From contig CAYJEE010000022.1 of NCBI GenBank assembly GCA_964369145.1, forward strand, positions 1 through 8,038: DNA of 8,038 nucleotides. The letters are read 5' to 3'. A model generated the notes under the pieces. The model was not told where the DNA came from, made no database searches, and saw only the letters and a list, made by a program, of their open reading frames with translations. The DNA is from UBA910 sp964369145. Its GTDB lineage: Bacteria; Patescibacteriota; Minisyncoccia; Phycocordibacterales; DATDWN01. Made by a program: the position numbers and the translations under genes. Of the stretch, positions 6,407-8,038 are shown one piece after another (within the stretch, counting starts at the first letter, position 1; each line of letters starts with the position of its first letter).

Positions 6407-6823
6407 ATGCTAAAGATTTTTTGCATCGCCGCAGCGCTTGTGCTGCTGACTGGTTGCCCGATTAAACGCCCGAACGAGGTTCGAGCGAGTGAAGAAAAAA
6501 AGAAAGTTGAGCCGACGGTGGTCAACCAAACCAGTTCGGGCCACAACAGCCCGAACATTGTCAAACAAGGTGGGAAGGTTACTGTGACCTATGCGCCTGG
6601 TGGGCCGGATATCGGCGACGACCTGACACCGACGGTCAATTTGCCCTCGGGTCAACGTTTTCTGTATGTCATTCCCAAAAACCAAGCCAAGGAGCTTGGC
6701 TACGGGAATGGTAGCGAGAACCTTTACGTGACCCGTGGGCAGTCGTCGTCGGGTATCACGATCTGGAAGTCCGGCCACACACCGCATTCGTGGGAGGCGG
6801 TGCTGTACATCAAAGAAAACTAA
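6407..6823 (+). CDS. Small predicted lipoprotein of unknown function
   Basis: The 138-aa protein starts with a basic residue and a hydrophobic segment (MLKIFCIAAALVLL) ending in the lipobox LTGC, with the acylated cysteine predicted at C17. The mature part begins with a Lys/Glu-rich stretch (about 20-36). Then comes a Gly/Ser/Thr-rich region probably rich in beta strands, with no family I recognise; the C terminus around WKSGHTPHSWEAVLYI (121-136) may be a compact domain. It should be anchored on the outer face of the cytoplasmic membrane. GC over 6421-6780 is about 55% by hand count, well above mazEF and somewhat above dnaE. With its own perfect promoter, Shine-Dalgarno sequence and terminator, it looks like an independently expressed accessory gene. 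It converges with the gene at 6948-7154. Confidence 0.8.
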   Translation: MLKIFCIAAALVLLTGCPIKRPNEVRASEEKKKVEPTVVNQTSSGHNSPNIVKQGGKVTVTYAPGGPDIGDDLTPTVNLPSGQRFLYVIPKNQAKELGYGNGSENLYVTRGQSSSGITIWKSGHTPHSWEAVLYIKEN

Positions 6824-6833
6824 AAAAACGCGA

Positions 6834-6885
6834 CTCCGCCACGGGAAAGCATTCACTGCATTCCTGGGTGGAGCTTTTTCGTTTT
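6834..6885 (+). terminator. Rho-independent terminator of the lipoprotein gene
   Basis: CTCCGCC (6834-6840) pairs with GGTGGAG (6867-6873) through one G-T pair. An inner stem, GGAAAGCA with TGCATTCC, closes a TTCAC loop. TTTTT and TTTT runs follow (6875-6885). It starts 10 bases after the stop codon. Confidence 0.8.
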
Positions 6886-6896
6886 CCAAAATTAAA

Positions 6897-6936
6897 TTTA
6901 CAAAACAAAACTGCTGGCGGGGGTAACCCGCGGGCA
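6897..6936 (-). terminator. Rho-independent terminator of the membrane-protein gene
   Basis: Read on the minus strand, CTGC plus GCGGG pair with CCCGC plus GCAG across a two-base internal mismatch. A T-rich tail follows (TTTTGTTTTGTAAATTT). It lies just beyond the stop codon of the gene at 6948-7154. On the plus strand no T run follows, so it serves the minus strand. Confidence 0.65.
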
Positions 6937-6947
6937 GCTCATAAAAT

Positions 6948-7154
6948 TTAAACAAAGAAATACTTAAGACCCATACCCATGATCATAAGGGTTACGCCCA
7001 GAGATAGGCAGACGGCGGTGGCGTTTGATTTCTGGCGTTGTAATTGTTCGGAGGACTCCGAGAAACAGGCCAGAATTACACCTATGCCACCAAGAAGGAA
7101 ACCAATGCAAAACAAAATGATTGCAAGTTTGGTAACTATTGTAGTGATGTTCAT
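6948..7154 (-). CDS. Small two-helix membrane protein, function unknown
   Basis: This 68-aa protein has two hydrophobic segments, about residues 6-31 (LAIILFCIGFLLGGIGVILA core) and 48-68 (VCLSLGVTLMIMGMGL core). They are joined by a polar loop, SESSEQLQRQKSN (32-44), so it should be an integral membrane hairpin. I recognise no family. The gene is well supported despite its size: a consensus promoter, a Shine-Dalgarno AGGA (7161-7164, minus strand) six bases before the ATG, and a terminator after the stop. It converges with the lipoprotein gene, and the two may form a functional pair at the cell envelope. That pairing is inference only. Confidence 0.75.
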   Translation of the reverse strand: MNITTIVTKLAIILFCIGFLLGGIGVILACFSESSEQLQRQKSNATAVCLSLGVTLMIMGMGLKYFFV

Positions 7155-7160
7155 ATCGAT

Positions 7161-7200
7161 TCCTGATCAATAATATATAACTTATAATAAAGTATGTCAA
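7161..7200 (-). promoter_or_regulatory. Promoter and RBS of the two-helix membrane protein
   Basis: On the minus strand TTGACA (7195-7200) and TATATT (7172-7177) are separated by 17 bases, so start is predicted near 7165. The Shine-Dalgarno AGGA at 7161-7164 follows directly, giving a leader of about 11-13 bases. The layout mirrors that of the lipoprotein gene. Confidence 0.75.
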
Positions 7201-7257
7201 TTTCGACAAAATGTGACAAAAATGGTACCGTGATAGTAAGCTCTTTTGGGAGACGAT

Positions 7258-7338
7258 ATGAATCTAGAAGTCAGGGTGGGACTATTTGTCCTTTTCTTAC
7301 TTTTGGTTTTCTCTCTTGATAGGGTTTTTAAAAGCTAA
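7258..7338 (+). CDS. Hydrophobic 26-aa mini-ORF upstream of rnc
   Basis: The frame reads MNLEVRVGLFVLFLLLVFSL followed by DRVFKS and a TAA stop. It is a single hydrophobic helix of about 14 residues between charged ends. GGGAG (7248-7252) lies five bases before the ATG, a better ribosome site than any core gene here has. The stop is 10 bases before the rnc ATG. It could be a small membrane peptide, a leader peptide coupling translation to rnc, or a remnant. The start faintly resembles the N-terminal anchors of MCE/MlaD proteins, which I would not rely on. No convincing promoter was found directly upstream. Confidence 0.4.
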   Translation: MNLEVRVGLFVLFLLLVFSLDRVFKS

Positions 7339-7348
7339 AAGCGAAGCA

Positions 7349-8038
7349 ATGGATTTCACTACATTTGAAAAAAAAGCAGGGATTGATTTTAAAGACAAAG
7401 CGCTCCTCAAACAGGCGTTTGTTCATCGTTCATATATAAACGAAAACAAATCTTCAGGACTTTCTCACAATGAACGGCTCGAATTTCTCGGTGATGCGGT
7501 GCTCGAGCTCGTGATTACAGACTTTCTTTTTCGAGAATATAAAGACCGGGATGAGGGTGAGCTTACCTCTTACCGCTCAGCGCTCGTAAACGCAACGACG
7601 TGTTCTGATATCGCTACCTCACTCGGGGTCAACGACTACCTCCTGCTTTCAAAAGGAGAAAGTAAGGACATGGGTCGTGCACGACAGTACATCCTCGCAA
7701 ACACACTCGAAGCGCTCATTGGTGCGATCTATCTCGATGGAGGTTATGACGAAGCGAAAAAGTTTATCGAAACCTACTTCACTCCACTTATTGAGAAAAT
7801 TATGAAAGAAGGTTCTCATATTGATGCAAAGAGTTTGTTTCAGGAAAAAGCTCAGGAGTTCGACAGTATCACTCCAGCGTATAAAACAATCAAAGAGACT
7901 GGTCCTGACCATGACAAGAAGTTTACCGTAGGAGTATTCCTCGGAAAAGATTTAGTTGCAGAAGGTGAAGGGAAGTCGAAGCAGGATGCCGAACAGGTTG
8001 CTGCTCGCGCAGCACTTGAAGTCCGAGGCTGGAAATAA
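7349..8038 (+). CDS. rnc: Ribonuclease III
   Basis: This enzyme cuts double-stranded RNA and matures rRNA precursors. The 229-aa protein is complete, and its stop codon is the last codon of the window. The catalytic domain (1-150) has the signature NERLEFLGDAVLE (41-53) with E42, E45 and D49, and ANTLEALIGAIYLDGG (117-132) with E121. N118 stands where E. coli has Asp, a substitution I believe is not rare in the family. The double-stranded-RNA-binding domain covers about 157-225, ending AEGEGKSKQDAEQVAARAAL (204-223). I chose the ATG at 7349; the in-frame ATG at 7286 would add 21 hydrophobic residues not seen in this family. No Shine-Dalgarno sequence is present, so translation may depend on the mini-ORF ending 10 bases upstream. 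Confidence 0.95.
   Translation: MDFTTFEKKAGIDFKDKALLKQAFVHRSYINENKSSGLSHNERLEFLGDAVLELVITDFLFREYKDRDEGELTSYRSALVNATTCSDIATSLGVNDYLLLSKGESKDMGRARQYILANTLEALIGAIYLDGGYDEAKKFIETYFTPLIEKIMKEGSHIDAKSLFQEKAQEFDSITPAYKTIKETGPDHDKKFTVGVFLGKDLVAEGEGKSKQDAEQVAARAALEVRGWK

Noticed and set aside
6410..6955. 181-codon minus-strand open frame opposite the lipoprotein gene
   Set aside because: It crosses both terminators and is Arg-rich shadow sequence; the plus-strand gene has a promoter, ribosome site and lipobox.
7160..7188. Plus-strand promoter with TATAAT at 7183-7188 for the mini-ORF and rnc
   Set aside because: The -10 is good, but the sequence 17 bases upstream (TTCCTG) is a poor -35 and the box overlaps the stronger minus-strand promoter.
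7286..7348. Longer rnc start adding 21 hydrophobic residues
   Set aside because: RNase III proteins lack such an extension, and the region overlaps the better-supported mini-ORF in another frame.
1..8038. CRISPR array, tRNA or rRNA genes, insertion sequence with transposase
   Set aside because: I saw no regularly spaced repeats, no cloverleaf or rRNA-like stretch, and no transposase-like protein.

Overview
The window looks like a chromosomal segment of a small-genome bacterium of the Candidatus Patescibacteria (CPR) radiation, most likely the Parcubacteria group. This is an inference from gene content, not a database match. The main clues are a NusB domain fused to a Nudix domain, a short cysteine-free L32 encoded just upstream of it with rnc further on, compact operons, and core genes with little or no leader or Shine-Dalgarno sequence. 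All recognisable core genes concern replication, transcription, translation or RNA processing.

Layout. Positions 1-393 hold no convincing gene. They contain small hairpins, a plus-strand rho-independent terminator (153-190) and a large nested palindrome (211-400) whose right arm includes the dnaE stop codon. dnaE (394-3660, minus) encodes a complete DNA polymerase III alpha subunit. The 102-bp gap 3661-3762 holds two divergent promoters, each placing transcription at or next to the start codon. On the plus strand mazE, mazF and rnhB form a tight operon (3763-4950): an E. coli-like MazEF toxin-antitoxin pair followed one base later by RNase HII. A second leaderless-type promoter (4989-5017) drives rpmF and the nusB-nudix fusion (5027-6171), ended by a terminator at 6226-6247.

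From 6191 to about 7200 the style changes. A 152-bp palindromic element (6191-6342) is followed by two convergent genes: a small lipoprotein (6407-6823, plus) and a two-helix membrane protein (6948-7154, minus). Each has its own near-perfect or perfect sigma70-type promoter, a short leader with a Shine-Dalgarno sequence, and its own hairpin terminator. This contrasts with the core genes and looks like an accessory cassette lying between nusB-nudix and rnc. After it come a 26-codon hydrophobic mini-ORF (7258-7338) and rnc, complete at 7349-8038.

The genes worth the most attention are ordinary families with altered key residues: a DnaE whose PHP metal site seems lost, a Nudix box lacking its catalytic-helix glutamate, and an L32 without zinc cysteines. 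The most unusual non-coding structures are the two long palindromes and the direct-repeat operator candidate in the mazE promoter. I did not find a clearly new multi-gene system; the lipoprotein/membrane-protein cassette with its palindromic neighbour is the best candidate for something undescribed.
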